Notes under the pieces: generated by a model
The model's database searches: none
Told to the model about the DNA's origin: nothing
The model's input: only the letters and a program-made list of their open reading frames with translations
From: Aeromicrobium phoceense
Lineage (GTDB): Bacteria > Actinomycetota > Actinomycetes > Propionibacteriales > Nocardioidaceae
Assembly: GCF_013868155.1 (NCBI RefSeq)
Contig: NZ_JACEOG010000001.1
Coordinates: forward strand, 1,612,001-1,676,000
Direction: 5' to 3'
Length of the DNA stretch: 64,000 bases
Translations under genes and position numbers: made by a program
Shown here: piece by piece, positions 8,175 to 17,250 of the stretch
How the letters are laid out: every line of letters begins with the position of its first letter
Position numbering within the stretch: the first letter of the stretch is position 1

Positions 8175-11165
8175 ATGTCCGCACCGCAGCCCAGCAAGGT
8201 CGTCATGGAGCTGCGCGTGCACGGCGTCCGCGGCACGCCGACCGACTCGATGCTGGGCGTCCCGCCCGAGGACGTCGTCCAGGTGGCCGGCGACCGGCTC
8301 ACCGGCTTCTACCGCACCGCCGGCGGCGCCGCCCCGCCGCTGCGCACCCTGCCGGCAGGCCTGTCCCTCGAGGCGTACTCGTGGGGTGAGCTGACCTCGG
8401 GCGTCCGTGGCGTCCTGGGCTGGGTCACCCGTGTGCTGTGGCTCGTGCTGCTGCCGTTCGCGCTGGTCAACCTCGCGTTCTGGGCGCGCACGCAGGCCGG
8501 CGAGGACAACGGCCAGGCCCGGTGGGGGATGCGTGCGGTGCGGGTCAGCGCCGTGATCCTGACCGTGATCGCCATGCTCACCGTGAGCTTCATCGCGATC
8601 GACCTCGTCGCGTGGCAGTGCTTCCGGGCGAACGCGATCGCGTGCCCCGTGCTGCCCGACTGGATGGACCGGATCGCCGGACTGTCCGCCGGGGCGCGCA
8701 TCGCCGTGATGTCGCTGGTGCCCCTCGGCGCGCTGCTGGCGCTCGTCGCGCTGTCGTTCCAGAGCCTGGCGCGGTACGAGGCCGCGGTGCACGAGACCGA
8801 GGTCACGATGACCGACGCGGAGCGGGCCGAGCCGCGCGCCAGCATCCTGGAGCACCCACTGATGTGGCGCGGGGAGCAGCGCACGCGGCGTCTGCAGCGG
8901 CTGCACATCGCCGCCGGACTGACCACGGTGGTGCTCTACACCGGGATCCACATGCTCGTCCGGGGGAGTGGGGGTTGGCTGTGGCCCACCACGCTCGCGG
9001 CCGCGCTCATCATGGTGCTCGTGGTGCTGCGCACCATGACGGTCGACGAGGACGACCTCGAGTACCGCGACGAGCCGAACCTGGGCCGACTCACGCGACG
9101 GGTGTTCCCGTGGACGGGCCCGGGCCGTCTGATGCGACAGCTGCCGCTGGACACCTTGGCGTGGGTGGCGCTGGGGGTGGTGGTGGCACACCTCGCGGCG
9201 CTGTGGGCCGCGGAGCTCTCCTTCGCCAAGCAGGAGCTCGCTTGGTACGGCTCGAACCTGTGGTTCATCGGACTCTTCGTCCTGCTCACGGTGGTCCACG
9301 TCATCGTGTTCGTGGGTGGCCGCGTGCGCCTGCGGTGGACCTTCGTGGTGGTGCTCGCGATGGTCGCGCTGGTGGCGTCGGGCTGGTTCGTCCCGGCCGG
9401 GTGGCTCGCGGTGGAGACCCTCGCGGCGTGGGGCCTGCTGCTGCTGTTCCACCGCAACCGCAGCCGGCTGGCCGGGAACCGCTGCGTCGCGTGGGGTGGT
9501 GCCGGAGCGTCCGTGATGCTGGGCGCCGCCACGATGGTGGCGCTGCTGTTCACGTCCGCCGGGGCGGTCGCCGCCTCGAACTTCCTCAACGGCGACTCGC
9601 AGACCGTGGCCGACCTCATCACCGTCCGGAACGAGCGCTCCCCGGTGTCGGCGCAGGGCGAGCCGCGGCTCGTCGCCGCCGGCGATGTGCGGCTCGACGG
9701 TGCCCGCGTGGTCCTGGAGAACGGTGCCGTGCGGGTCACCCACGGCACGGTCCGGACCGACGCGCTCGCGCGCGAGAGCGACGGTGTGGCCTCCTACGCG
9801 ACGGCGTCGACGATGGTCGACAAGGCGGTGCTGCTGCTCCCGCCGGGCACCACCACGGTGCAACTGGTCGGGTCCTGCTTCGGTCGGGGCGACGACCCCG
9901 CCTACCCCGCGCAGGAGCCGTGCACCGGTGAGTCCAAGGGCTTCCGCACGGCGGGTGCGCTCGACGTGTCGCCCTCGTGCATCCTCGACCGAGCCCTGGT
10001 GCCGTGCCTGCGGGTCGTGGCCGCCGACGGCAGGGTGGCGCTCAAGGTCAACGATCCGCCGCAGACGCCGCTCGTCGTGCCCCAGGTGCTGGTGTGGACC
10101 CCGCTCATGCTGTCGTCGATGCTCGTCCTCGGCGGTGTGCTGACCGCGGTGATGGTGGTGCTGTACCGGACGAAGGCCGCACCGGCGATCCGCGACCTCG
10201 TCGTCGGCGACGATCCCGAGGTTCCCTCGCAGGACCGCGACGGCGTCACGGACGCCCGGGTCGCGGCCGGGCTGGCCCACCGGGTCGAGCGCCTGCTCGA
10301 CGGCTCGGGCACGCTGACGACGGCACTGGCGCTGACGACTCTGGCGCTCTCCTCGGGCGGGCGAGCCCCGTGGTCGGTGTACCCGGGGTTGCGGGACGTC
10401 GCCACGGTCTCGCTCTACATCGCGCTGCTGGGCAGCATCGGGCTGATGATGGCCGGCGCCCGGGTGCGGCGCTCGCCCACGGCCCGTCGCAACGTGGGCA
10501 TCCTGTGGGACGTCACCACCTTCTGGCCGCGGGCGGCCCATCCCTTCGCGCCGCCCTGCTACGCCGAGCGCGTGGTCCCCGAGATCACGGCGCGCGCCCG
10601 CTGGGCGCTGGGGGACGACGACTCGAGCGCCGTGGTGCTGTCGGGACACAGTCAGGGCTCGCTGATCTGCGTGGCGGTGGCCTGCCGGCTCAACGGTCGG
10701 GCGAAGCAGCTGAGGCTGCTCACCTACGGCAGCCAGGTGCGCGCGATCTACGGCCGGATCTTCCCCGCCGCGGCCGGACCCGACGCGCTGGGCTACGTCC
10801 CGACGCCGGGAGCGACGGGGCTGCGCGAGGCCTGGCCCGACGTCCCGGACGGGAGGCCGGGCGGTGAGCCGGCCGGCACCGGGCTGCGGTTCCTGCTGGC
10901 CCGACCCGAGCACTGGGTGAACCTGTTCCGGCGCGGCGACCCGCTGGGGTATCGCGTCTACTCCGACTGCGACGACCCGGTCTACGACAGGCCGACGCTC
11001 GAGGTGCGCCCGACCGGGTCGGGGGATCCCGGGTCGCTCGTGATGACCCACGGCGGCTACCAGCACTCGCCCGAGTACCGGATCGCCATCGCGCAGTGGA
11101 CCGGTGAGCAGGTGCACGTGCCCCCGACGGACCCGACCCTGGCGGTGCCGCTGCCTCCGGCCTGA
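8175..11165 (+). CDS. Multi-pass membrane protein with lipase-like alpha/beta-hydrolase region
   Basis: A 996-residue protein of unknown function. It opens with a soluble segment (MELRVHGVRGTPTDSMLG) reminiscent of the first strand of an alpha/beta hydrolase, then has about eight or nine hydrophobic helices between residues 78 and 470, an extracytoplasmic-looking region around 470-630, a helix near 640-665 and two more near 705-765. The C-terminal part carries the nucleophile elbow GHSQGS at residues 824-829 inside VVLSGHSQGSLICVAVACRL. The combination suggests a membrane-anchored esterase or lipase, but substrate is unknown. Ribosome binding site GGGAGGTGG precedes ATG 8175. It stands alone between proB and a TetR gene. 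Confidence 0.75.
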   Translation: MSAPQPSKVVMELRVHGVRGTPTDSMLGVPPEDVVQVAGDRLTGFYRTAGGAAPPLRTLPAGLSLEAYSWGELTSGVRGVLGWVTRVLWLVLLPFALVNLAFWARTQAGEDNGQARWGMRAVRVSAVILTVIAMLTVSFIAIDLVAWQCFRANAIACPVLPDWMDRIAGLSAGARIAVMSLVPLGALLALVALSFQSLARYEAAVHETEVTMTDAERAEPRASILEHPLMWRGEQRTRRLQRLHIAAGLTTVVLYTGIHMLVRGSGGWLWPTTLAAALIMVLVVLRTMTVDEDDLEYRDEPNLGRLTRRVFPWTGPGRLMRQLPLDTLAWVALGVVVAHLAALWAAELSFAKQELAWYGSNLWFIGLFVLLTVVHVIVFVGGRVRLRWTFVVVLAMVALVASGWFVPAGWLAVETLAAWGLLLLFHRNRSRLAGNRCVAWGGAGASVMLGAATMVALLFTSAGAVAASNFLNGDSQTVADLITVRNERSPVSAQGEPRLVAAGDVRLDGARVVLENGAVRVTHGTVRTDALARESDGVASYATASTMVDKAVLLLPPGTTTVQLVGSCFGRGDDPAYPAQEPCTGESKGFRTAGALDVSPSCILDRALVPCLRVVAADGRVALKVNDPPQTPLVVPQVLVWTPLMLSSMLVLGGVLTAVMVVLYRTKAAPAIRDLVVGDDPEVPSQDRDGVTDARVAAGLAHRVERLLDGSGTLTTALALTTLALSSGGRAPWSVYPGLRDVATVSLYIALLGSIGLMMAGARVRRSPTARRNVGILWDVTTFWPRAAHPFAPPCYAERVVPEITARARWALGDDDSSAVVLSGHSQGSLICVAVACRLNGRAKQLRLLTYGSQVRAIYGRIFPAAAGPDALGYVPTPGATGLREAWPDVPDGRPGGEPAGTGLRFLLARPEHWVNLFRRGDPLGYRVYSDCDDPVYDRPTLEVRPTGSGDPGSLVMTHGGYQHSPEYRIAIAQWTGEQVHVPPTDPTLAVPLPPA

Positions 11166-11210
11166 TGCACCAAATCTGAAAAACATTGCACAGGGGTCGT
11201 GCATGGTGCA
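11166..11210. promoter_or_regulatory. Nested inverted repeats before TetR gene (possible operator)
   Basis: Two nested inverted repeats lie just upstream of ATG 11213: an outer pair TGCACCA (11166-11172) / TGGTGCA (11204-11210) and an inner pair TGCAC (11187-11191) / GTGCA (11199-11203). The spot, between an unrelated gene and a TetR gene, is where an autoregulatory operator would be expected. No binding data exist, so this is a candidate only. Confidence 0.4.
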
Positions 11211-11212
11211 GG

Positions 11213-11761
11213 ATGCGTGGCGTGGATCACACGACGCAGGCCATCGTGCGCGCGGCCCGGCACGCGCTGATCGCCGGCGAGCCCGTGGACGTCGGACGCG
11301 TGGCGGCCGAGGTGGGAGTCGACCGCAGCACCGTCTTCCGCCGCGTGGGCCGTCGTGACCGCCTCATCGCCGAGGCGCTCTGGGAGACCACCGAGAAGCT
11401 CGCGTGGCCTGCCTCCGTCGAGGCGTACCCGCCCGGCACGCCGCACCGCGCCGCCCGCGTCCTGCGGGCCTACGTGCGGTTGCTGATCGACGAGCCGTGG
11501 TTCCGCGAGTTCCTGCACCGCGATCCGGCGCGGGCCCTGCGGATCCTCACCACTGCCGAGCTGCCGACGCAGGGGCGCATGCTCGCGCTCGTGACCGGGC
11601 TGATCGCGAGCGAGCCGCCAGGACCGGTGGACCTGGCGCCCGACGCCCTGGCCTTCGTGGTGGTCCGCGTCGCGGAGTCGTTCATCTACGCCGACTTGAT
11701 CACCGGGGCAGCCCCCGACGCCGATGCGGCGTACCGAGTTTTCGTCGCCCTCCTGGGGTGA
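11213..11761 (+). CDS. TetR family transcriptional regulator
   Basis: A 182-residue regulator with an N-terminal helix-turn-helix, AIVRAARHALIAGEPVDVGRVAAEVGVDRSTVFRRVGRRDRLIAEALW, in which the position usually YYHF is VFRRV. The C-terminal ligand domain (FREFLHRDPARALRILTTAELPTQGRML) resembles the QsdR-type TetR subgroup, a tentative assignment. ATG 11213 is chosen over ATG 11186 because the inverted repeats lie between them. The serine hydrolase gene starts 19 bp downstream and is the likely partner. Confidence 0.85.
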   Translation: MRGVDHTTQAIVRAARHALIAGEPVDVGRVAAEVGVDRSTVFRRVGRRDRLIAEALWETTEKLAWPASVEAYPPGTPHRAARVLRAYVRLLIDEPWFREFLHRDPARALRILTTAELPTQGRMLALVTGLIASEPPGPVDLAPDALAFVVVRVAESFIYADLITGAAPDADAAYRVFVALLG

Positions 11762-11780
11762 CCGGATGAAGGAGAGAGAC

Positions 11781-12917
11781 ATGACCGTTCACGGAGACAC
11801 CGACCCGCGATTCGACCGGCTGCGCGAGGTCTTCGCCGCCAATCTGGAGTCGGGTGAGGAGCTCGGTGCCGCGATCGCGGTCGACCTCGACGGCGAGACG
11901 CTCGTCGACGTGTGGGGTGGGCACGCCGACGTCGCCCGCACCCGCGCGTGGGAGCGGGACACGATCGTCAACGTCTGGTCGACCACCAAGGAGGTCACCG
12001 CACTGGCGATGCTGACGCTCGTCGAGCGCGGACTCGTCGACGTGGACGAGCCCGTGGCCACCTACTGGCCCGAGTTCGCCAAGAACGGCAAGGAGAACGT
12101 GCTGGTGCGCCACGTCATGTCGCACACCTCGGGCGTCTCCGGCTGGGACCAGCCCTTCGTCGTGGAGGACATGTACGACCGCGAGGAGTCGACCGCGCGG
12201 CTGGCCGCGCAGGAGCCGTGGTGGGAGCCGGGCACGGCCTCGGGCTACCACGCCATGAACCAGGGCCACCTGCTCGGCGAGATCGTCCGGCGGGTGACCG
12301 GCCGGACCCTCACGCAGTACGTCGCCGAGGAGATCGCCGGCCCGCTCGGCACCGACCTGCAGATCGGCGCGAAGGAGCAGGACGACGACCGCATCGCCGA
12401 GATCGTGCCGCCCCCGCCGCTGCCGATCGACTTCTCGCAGATCGATCTCGAGTCGCCGATGGCCCGCACGTTCATGGGTCCGATCGCGGACGCTGCCGCG
12501 GCGAACACCACCGCGTGGCGCCGCGCCGAGCTCGGCGCCCTGAACGCGCACACGAACGCGCGGGCGCTGGCCCGGACCTTCTCCGTGGTCTCGCGCGGGG
12601 GAGAGGTCGACGGGATCACGCTGCTCTCGCCCTCGACCATCGACCTGATCTTCCGTGAGCAGTCGCGGAACGTGGACCTCGTCCTCGGCGTGCCGCTGCG
12701 ATTCGGCATCGGGTTCGCGCTGCCCGAGCCGGCGACCCTGCCCTACATCCCCGACGGCAGGATCTGCTTCTGGGGCGGCTGGGGCGGATCCCTCACGGTG
12801 ATGTTCCCGGACCGCGGCCTGACGATCTCCTACGTCATGAACAAGATGGCGCCGGGCATCATCGGCTCGGAGCGCTCCGCGGGCTACGTCAGCGAGATCC
12901 TCGCCGCCGTGGGGTGA
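11781..12917 (+). CDS. Serine hydrolase, class C beta-lactamase/EstB family
   Basis: A 378-residue protein of the beta-lactamase-related esterase family. It shows the nucleophile motif STTK (SxxK) in VNVWSTTKEVTALAML, a YHAMN segment fitting the YxN element, and a C-terminal glycine-rich WGGWGGS in place of the KTG box. No signal peptide is seen, which argues for a cytoplasmic esterase rather than a secreted beta-lactamase. Ribosome binding site GAAGGAGAG precedes ATG 11781. It follows the TetR gene closely and overlaps the convergent FUSC gene by 29 bp. Confidence 0.88.
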   Translation: MTVHGDTDPRFDRLREVFAANLESGEELGAAIAVDLDGETLVDVWGGHADVARTRAWERDTIVNVWSTTKEVTALAMLTLVERGLVDVDEPVATYWPEFAKNGKENVLVRHVMSHTSGVSGWDQPFVVEDMYDREESTARLAAQEPWWEPGTASGYHAMNQGHLLGEIVRRVTGRTLTQYVAEEIAGPLGTDLQIGAKEQDDDRIAEIVPPPPLPIDFSQIDLESPMARTFMGPIADAAAANTTAWRRAELGALNAHTNARALARTFSVVSRGGEVDGITLLSPSTIDLIFREQSRNVDLVLGVPLRFGIGFALPEPATLPYIPDGRICFWGGWGGSLTVMFPDRGLTISYVMNKMAPGIIGSERSAGYVSEILAAVG

Positions 12918-13941
12918 GCCAGCGGTCCCACGCCAGCACCACCGCCAGACCGACGGCGACACCCAGGACGGTGTCGAGCACCCGGTCCACCACCAGCGTG
13001 GACGCGGGCACGCTCGACCCGAGGCTCACCATGAGCAGCGCCGTCGGCGTGATGGCGACGAGGGCGACCGCGTAGTTCCGGCCGACGAGGAGCTCGGCGA
13101 CCATCTGCAGCACGATCACCACGAGGATCGTCGCGAGCACCGGCAGGTCAAGCGCCAGCAGGCCGCCGGCGACGACCACGCCGGCGATCGTGCCGACGGC
13201 GCGGTGCAGGCCGCGCTGGACCTGGTGGCCGGTGCTCGGACCCGAGGACACGGCGGCGGCGCCGACGGCGGCCCAGTAGGCGTGACCGAGGTCGAGCGTC
13301 GTGGCCACGGCGGCAGCCAGCCCGACGACGAGGGCCACCCGGGCCACCTCCTCGCCGGTCCGCGACGACCGGAGGGCCGCGTGCAGGGGAGCGTCCCACG
13401 GCTGACGCGGGCGGTGCCGGGCGGGCGTGAGGACGCCGAGGCCGCCGACGAGGATGGCCAGCACGGCCGTCACGGCGGCCACGGCCACATGCAGCGCGAC
13501 GTCGCCGCCGTCCACGCGCGCACCGGCCGTGGCGCCGACGGCGAAGACGGGGAAGAGCGCGCCCGGGGGATGCCAGGCCCACGCGTGGGACGCGAGCGTG
13601 GCGATCGCGGCGGCCACCGTGAGCGCGAGGGCCGACCACCAGGGCCCGGCACCCAGCGCGCCCAGCGAGGTGCCCAGCGCGACGCAGGCGACGAGCACGG
13701 TCCCCGCCGAGGCCTGCATGACCGCTCGGGGTCGGTGCGCGTTCGCCCGTCCGTACAGGGCGGTGAACGCGCCGAAGGTCGCCGGCAGGACGAGGTCGAG
13801 GCGGTCGATCCACCACAAGAGCAGCAGCGGGACGCCGAAGCTGACGCCGGCACGCAGCGAGATCCAGTGCGCGTCCCCGTGGGGAGCGAAGGCTGTCAGC
13901 GACGTCCACGCGCGGCGCGGGAGCGACGGGCGGGACGGCAC
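12889..13941 (-). CDS. FUSC family membrane protein
   Basis: A 350-residue inner-membrane protein with ten or so hydrophobic helices in two blocks of five, separated by a polar loop ([26 protein letters not shown]), the arrangement of FUSC/ArAE-like proteins. Some family members are linked to aromatic acid or fusaric acid export; the substrate here is not predictable. The GTG start at 13941 is preceded by TAGGCT at 13948-13953, 6 nt away, so the mRNA is probably leaderless; the promoter is divergent from that of proA. Confidence 0.82.
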   Translation of the reverse strand: MPSRPSLPRRAWTSLTAFAPHGDAHWISLRAGVSFGVPLLLLWWIDRLDLVLPATFGAFTALYGRANAHRPRAVMQASAGTVLVACVALGTSLGALGAGPWWSALALTVAAAIATLASHAWAWHPPGALFPVFAVGATAGARVDGGDVALHVAVAAVTAVLAILVGGLGVLTPARHRPRQPWDAPLHAALRSSRTGEEVARVALVVGLAAAVATTLDLGHAYWAAVGAAAVSSGPSTGHQVQRGLHRAVGTIAGVVVAGGLLALDLPVLATILVVIVLQMVAELLVGRNYAVALVAITPTALLMVSLGSSVPASTLVVDRVLDTVLGVAVGLAVVLAWDRWLTPRRRGSR

Positions 13942-13976
13942 TCCCCGAGCCTAATTCGTCGAACTACACTCGCCGC

Positions 13977-15221
13977 ATGGGTACCGAGGTCCGCGAGGCC
14001 GCTCTCCGCGCGCGTGACGCCGCGCGCGTGCTGGCACTCGCGACGCGCAAGGACAAGGACGCGGCACTGACCGCGATGGCCGAGGCGCTCGTCGCCGGCA
14101 CCGACCGCATCGTCGCCGCGAACGGTGACGACGTGGCGGAGGCGCGGGCCGAAGGGACCCCGGAGAACGTGATTGACCGGCTGGCGCTCGACGCCGACCG
14201 CGTCGCCGCCTTCGCCCAGGGCGTGCGCGACATCGCCGCGCTGCCCGACCCGATCGGCGAGGTCGTGCGCGGCTCCACGCTGCCGAACGGGCTGCAGCTG
14301 CAGCAGATCCGTGTGCCCATGGGCGTCATCGGGATGATCTACGAGGGTCGTCCCAACGTCACGGCCGACGCCGCCGCGATCTGCCTCAAGGCCGGCAGTG
14401 CGTCGCTGCTGCGCGGGTCCCGCTCGGCCCGCCGGTCGAACGCCGTGATCGTGGAGATCATGCGCGACGCCGTGGCCTCGGCGGGCCTGCCGGCCGACGC
14501 GATCCAGGCGATCAGCGCCGAGGACCGCAGCACGTCGACCGACCTGATGACCGCCCGCGGTCTCGTCGACCTGGTGATCCCGCGCGGGGGAGCCGGCCTC
14601 ATCCGCACGGTCGTCGAGCAGTCCACCGTGCCGGTCATCGAGACCGGCACCGGCAACGTGCACGTCTACGTCGACGCGGACGCCGACCTCGACATGGCGC
14701 TGGACATCGTCCTGAACTCCAAGACCCAGCGCAACAGCGTGTGCAACGCGGCCGAGTCGCTGCTCGTGCACCGTGCGGTGGCCGACGAGTTCCTGCCGCG
14801 CGTCGTGAAGGAGCTCCAGCACCGCGGCGTCTCGATCCACGGCGACGAGGCCTTCCGTGCGTTCGACGGCGTCGACGCGGCCACCGAGGACGACTACGCC
14901 ACCGAGTACCTGGACGCCCAGATCTCGGCGCGGGTCGTCGACTCGGTCGACGAGGCGATCGACCACGTCCGCCGCTACAGCTCGGGCCACACCGAGGCCG
15001 TCGTCACGCGATCGCTGGAGGCTGCGCGCCGCTTCACGATGGGCGTCGACTCGGCGGCCGTCATGGTCAACGCGTCCACGCGGTTCACCGACGGTGGCGA
15101 GTTCGGATTCGGTGCCGAGATCGGCATCTCGACCCAGAAGCTGCACGCCCGCGGGCCGATGGGACTGACCGAGATGACCACCACCACCTACGTGGTGACC
15201 GGCACCGGCCAGACGCGCTGA
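13977..15221 (+). CDS. proA: Gamma-glutamyl phosphate reductase
   Basis: A 414-residue NADPH-dependent reductase forming glutamate-5-semialdehyde in proline synthesis. Family landmarks are [33 protein letters not shown], and the catalytic cysteine region [19 protein letters not shown] (Cys near residue 257), plus the C-terminal [20 protein letters not shown]. The ATG at 13977 follows TACACT (13965-13970) by 6 nt, so proA has its own leaderless promoter instead of depending on proB. A 49-residue membrane peptide gene and nadD follow. Confidence 0.96.
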   Translation: MGTEVREAALRARDAARVLALATRKDKDAALTAMAEALVAGTDRIVAANGDDVAEARAEGTPENVIDRLALDADRVAAFAQGVRDIAALPDPIGEVVRGSTLPNGLQLQQIRVPMGVIGMIYEGRPNVTADAAAICLKAGSASLLRGSRSARRSNAVIVEIMRDAVASAGLPADAIQAISAEDRSTSTDLMTARGLVDLVIPRGGAGLIRTVVEQSTVPVIETGTGNVHVYVDADADLDMALDIVLNSKTQRNSVCNAAESLLVHRAVADEFLPRVVKELQHRGVSIHGDEAFRAFDGVDAATEDDYATEYLDAQISARVVDSVDEAIDHVRRYSSGHTEAVVTRSLEAARRFTMGVDSAAVMVNASTRFTDGGEFGFGAEIGISTQKLHARGPMGLTEMTTTTYVVTGTGQTR

Positions 15222-15234
15222 TAGATTGTCGCCC

Positions 15235-15384
15235 ATGCTCGATCTGATGCTGGCCGCCGAGGAAGCGGCCCACCACGGCGAGGCCGCCATCAACCCGTAC
15301 ATCATCGGCGGCATCGCCCTCGGGATCCTGATGGTGCTGCTGCTCATCACCTTCCTCTTCGGATTGGGTCGCGAGCACACCTGA
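15235..15384 (+). CDS. Small single-pass membrane protein (49 aa)
   Basis: A 49-residue open frame between proA and nadD, starting ATG 15235 and ending TGA 15384. It has a short acidic/His N-terminus ([17 protein letters not shown]), one strong membrane helix ([23 protein letters not shown]) and a short tail REHT. TAGATT at 15222-15227 lies 7 nt before the ATG, giving a probable leaderless start, and the nadD ATG follows 2 nt after the stop. The good codon use, spacing and hydrophobic design support a real gene. No function can be assigned. Confidence 0.75.
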   Translation: MLDLMLAAEEAAHHGEAAINPYIIGGIALGILMVLLLITFLFGLGREHT

Positions 15385-15386
15385 GC

Positions 15387-16013
15387 ATGACCGACCGTCG
15401 CCGCCGCATCGGCGTGATGGGCGGCACGTTCGATCCCATCCACCACGGACACCTCGTTGCCGCCAGCGAGGTGCAGTCGTGGTTCGACCTCGACGAGGTC
15501 GTCTTCGTCCCCACGGGCCAGCCCTGGCAGAAGTCCGAGCGTCAGGTCTCGCCCACCGAGGACCGCTACCTCATGACCGTCATCGCCACGGCGGCCAATC
15601 CGCGCTTCACCGTGAGCCGGGTCGACATCGACCGCCCCGGCCTCACCTACACGATCGACACCCTGCGCGAGCTCGCCACTCGGTACCCCGACGACGACCT
15701 GTACTTCATCACCGGCGCCGACGCGATGGCCGCGATCCTGACCTGGCGCGACCATGGCGAGCTGTTCGAGCTGGCGCACTTCGTCGGCTGTACCCGTCCC
15801 GGGCACGAGATGGACGAGTCCACGCTCGAGGGACTGCCCAGGGAGCGGGTCACCCTGGTGGAGATCCCCGCCCTGGCGATCAGCTCCACCGACTGCCGCG
15901 CACGGGTGCACAGCGGCGAGCCGGTCTGGTACCTCGTGCCGGACGGCGTCGTCCAGTACATCGGCAAGCACCGCCTCTACCAACCCCTCGACCCACCGAA
16001 GGACCCCTCATGA
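15387..16013 (+). CDS. nadD: Nicotinate-nucleotide adenylyltransferase
   Basis: A 208-residue nucleotidyltransferase that makes deamido-NAD from nicotinate mononucleotide and ATP. The N-terminal [17 protein letters not shown] holds the HxGH motif, and the C-terminal [10 protein letters not shown] is the ISSTxxR motif of the family. The stop overlaps the rsfS start by 4 nt, an arrangement widely conserved in actinobacteria. Confidence 0.95.
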   Translation: MTDRRRRIGVMGGTFDPIHHGHLVAASEVQSWFDLDEVVFVPTGQPWQKSERQVSPTEDRYLMTVIATAANPRFTVSRVDIDRPGLTYTIDTLRELATRYPDDDLYFITGADAMAAILTWRDHGELFELAHFVGCTRPGHEMDESTLEGLPRERVTLVEIPALAISSTDCRARVHSGEPVWYLVPDGVVQYIGKHRLYQPLDPPKDPS

Positions 16014-16369
16014 CCGCCACCGATCGCGCGATCGAACTGACTCGGGCCGCCGCACTCGCCGCCGCCGACAAGCAGGCGGCCGACATCATCGCCTTCGACG
16101 TCTCGGAGCAGTTGGCCATCACCGACGTCTTCCTGCTGTGCTCGGCCGCGAACCAGCCGCAGATGAACGCCGTGAAGGACGAGATCGAGAAGAAGCTGCT
16201 CGAGATCGGCGCCAGGACGATCCGCCGCGAGGGCCAGCGCGAGTCGCGCTGGATCCTGATGGACTACGGCGACATCGTCGTGCACGTGCAGCACTCCGAG
16301 GAGCGCGCGTTCTACGCCCTCGAGCGGCTGTGGAGCGACTGCCCCACCATCGACCTGAAGCTGCCGTGA
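16010..16369 (+). CDS. rsfS: Ribosomal silencing factor RsfS
   Basis: A 119-residue protein of the RsfS/Iojap family, which binds L14 and blocks subunit joining under nutrient stress. Characteristic segments are [42 protein letters not shown] and [11 protein letters not shown]. It overlaps nadD by 4 nt and the following phosphatase gene by 4 nt, so the three are translationally coupled. Confidence 0.95.
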   Translation: MTATDRAIELTRAAALAAADKQAADIIAFDVSEQLAITDVFLLCSAANQPQMNAVKDEIEKKLLEIGARTIRREGQRESRWILMDYGDIVVHVQHSEERAFYALERLWSDCPTIDLKLP

Positions 16370-17073
16370 AGCCGGGATCGAACCCGGGCCGCCGGGTCAT
16401 CCTGTGGCGGCACGGGCGCACCGAGTGGAACGTCGCCGGCCGCGTCCAGGGCCAGACCGACATCCCGCTCGACGAAGTGGGGCGCCAGCAGGCCGAGGAC
16501 GCCGCCGCGCGCCTCGCGTCGCTGCAGCCCGCCCGGATCGTCAGCTCCGACCTGTCGCGCGCCGCGGACACAGCGCGTGCGCTCGCGGCACGCACCGGTC
16601 TGGAGGTCGAGCTCGACCCGCGCCTGCGCGAGCTGGCGTTCGGCGCGCGCGAGGGCCTGACGTGGCGCGAGTCGTGGGAGCGCTTTCCCACGGAGATGCA
16701 GGCCTGGGCCGACGGCGACGAGACCCGCATCGAGGGTGCCGAGACGCACGCCCAGGCGGGCGCCCGCCTCGACGTGGCCCTGCGCGAGCACATCGAGCAG
16801 CTGCCGCTCGGCGAGACGCTCGTCGTGGTCGCCCACGGTGCCGTGCTGCGCACCGGCGCACTCACGTTCCTCGGGATCGCCGAGCAGTCGTGGCGCCAGT
16901 TCGGCGGCCTGTCGAACTGCCACTGGTCGGTGCTGCAGGAGGCCCGGTGGGAGGACATGTCGCAGTGGCGGCTGGCGGAATGGAACTCCGGATCGCTGCC
17001 CGAGCCGGTCATGTCCGACGACGAGGCGGACGAACCCGACCCCGGTTTGGGGAACTCGGGGGCGAGCAGGTAA
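16366..17073 (+). CDS. Histidine phosphatase family protein
   Basis: A 235-residue member of the phosphoglycerate mutase-like branch of histidine phosphatases. The catalytic RHG motif is in ILWRHGRTEWN, followed by GRVQGQTDIPLDEVGRQQAE and SSDLSRAADTAR; the second histidine is in VVVAHGAVLR. Family members after nadD-rsfS in actinobacteria are often annotated as phosphoglycerate mutases, but the true substrate is unknown. GTG 16366 overlaps rsfS by 4 nt. The C-terminal 25 residues are acidic and probably disordered. Confidence 0.9.
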   Translation: MKPGSNPGRRVILWRHGRTEWNVAGRVQGQTDIPLDEVGRQQAEDAAARLASLQPARIVSSDLSRAADTARALAARTGLEVELDPRLRELAFGAREGLTWRESWERFPTEMQAWADGDETRIEGAETHAQAGARLDVALREHIEQLPLGETLVVVAHGAVLRTGALTFLGIAEQSWRQFGGLSNCHWSVLQEARWEDMSQWRLAEWNSGSLPEPVMSDDEADEPDPGLGNSGASR

Positions 17074-17092
17074 TCTTGTCGAGGTTGTTAGC

Positions 17093-17165
17093 GGGGCATT
17101 GGCGCAGTTGGTAGCGCGCTTCCATGGCATGGAAGAGGTCAGGAGTTCGAATCTCCTATGCTCCA
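17093..17165 (+). tRNA. tRNA-Ala (GGC)
   Basis: A 73-nt cloverleaf. The acceptor stem GGGGCAT pairs with ATGCTCC, with discriminator A at 17165; the anticodon stem CTTCC/GGAAG encloses loop ATGGCAT, giving anticodon GGC; the T arm has GTTCGAATC. The 3' CCA is not encoded. It lies 19 bp after the histidine phosphatase gene and is followed by a terminator hairpin. Confidence 0.95.
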
Positions 17166-17171
17166 CCGGAC

Positions 17172-17199
17172 AGAGGCCGACCCACCGGGTCGGCCTCTT
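17172..17199 (+). terminator. Terminator hairpin after tRNA-Ala
   Basis: A perfect 12-bp stem AGAGGCCGACCC (17172-17183) / GGGTCGGCCTCT (17187-17198) with loop ACC, followed only by TTCTC. The very stable stem just after the tRNA suggests transcription termination or a 3' processing boundary. Confidence 0.75.
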
Positions 17200-17239
17200 C
17201 TCATGTCCAGTGCGACGCTCTTCTCATTGTCCGTGCGAC
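17197..17239 (+). repeat. Two-copy direct repeat with 23-bp period
   Basis: CTTCTCATGTCCAGTGCGAC (17197-17216) is repeated as CTTCTCATTGTCCGTGCGAC (17220-17239), directly upstream of the oxidoreductase start at 17251. It may be an operator pair or a small duplication. Confidence 0.5.
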
Positions 17240-17250
17240 AGACTGTTCCC

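Noticed and set aside
7536-11204. 1222-codon open frame on the minus strand opposite proB and the membrane hydrolase
   Set aside because: Its composition is Arg/His/Gly/Asp rich with no fold, and it mirrors two well-supported plus-strand genes; typical of high-GC antisense frames.
7027-15221. Separation of proB and proA as evidence of recent insertion
   Set aside because: These genes are also apart in other actinobacteria such as mycobacteria, and proA has its own promoter.
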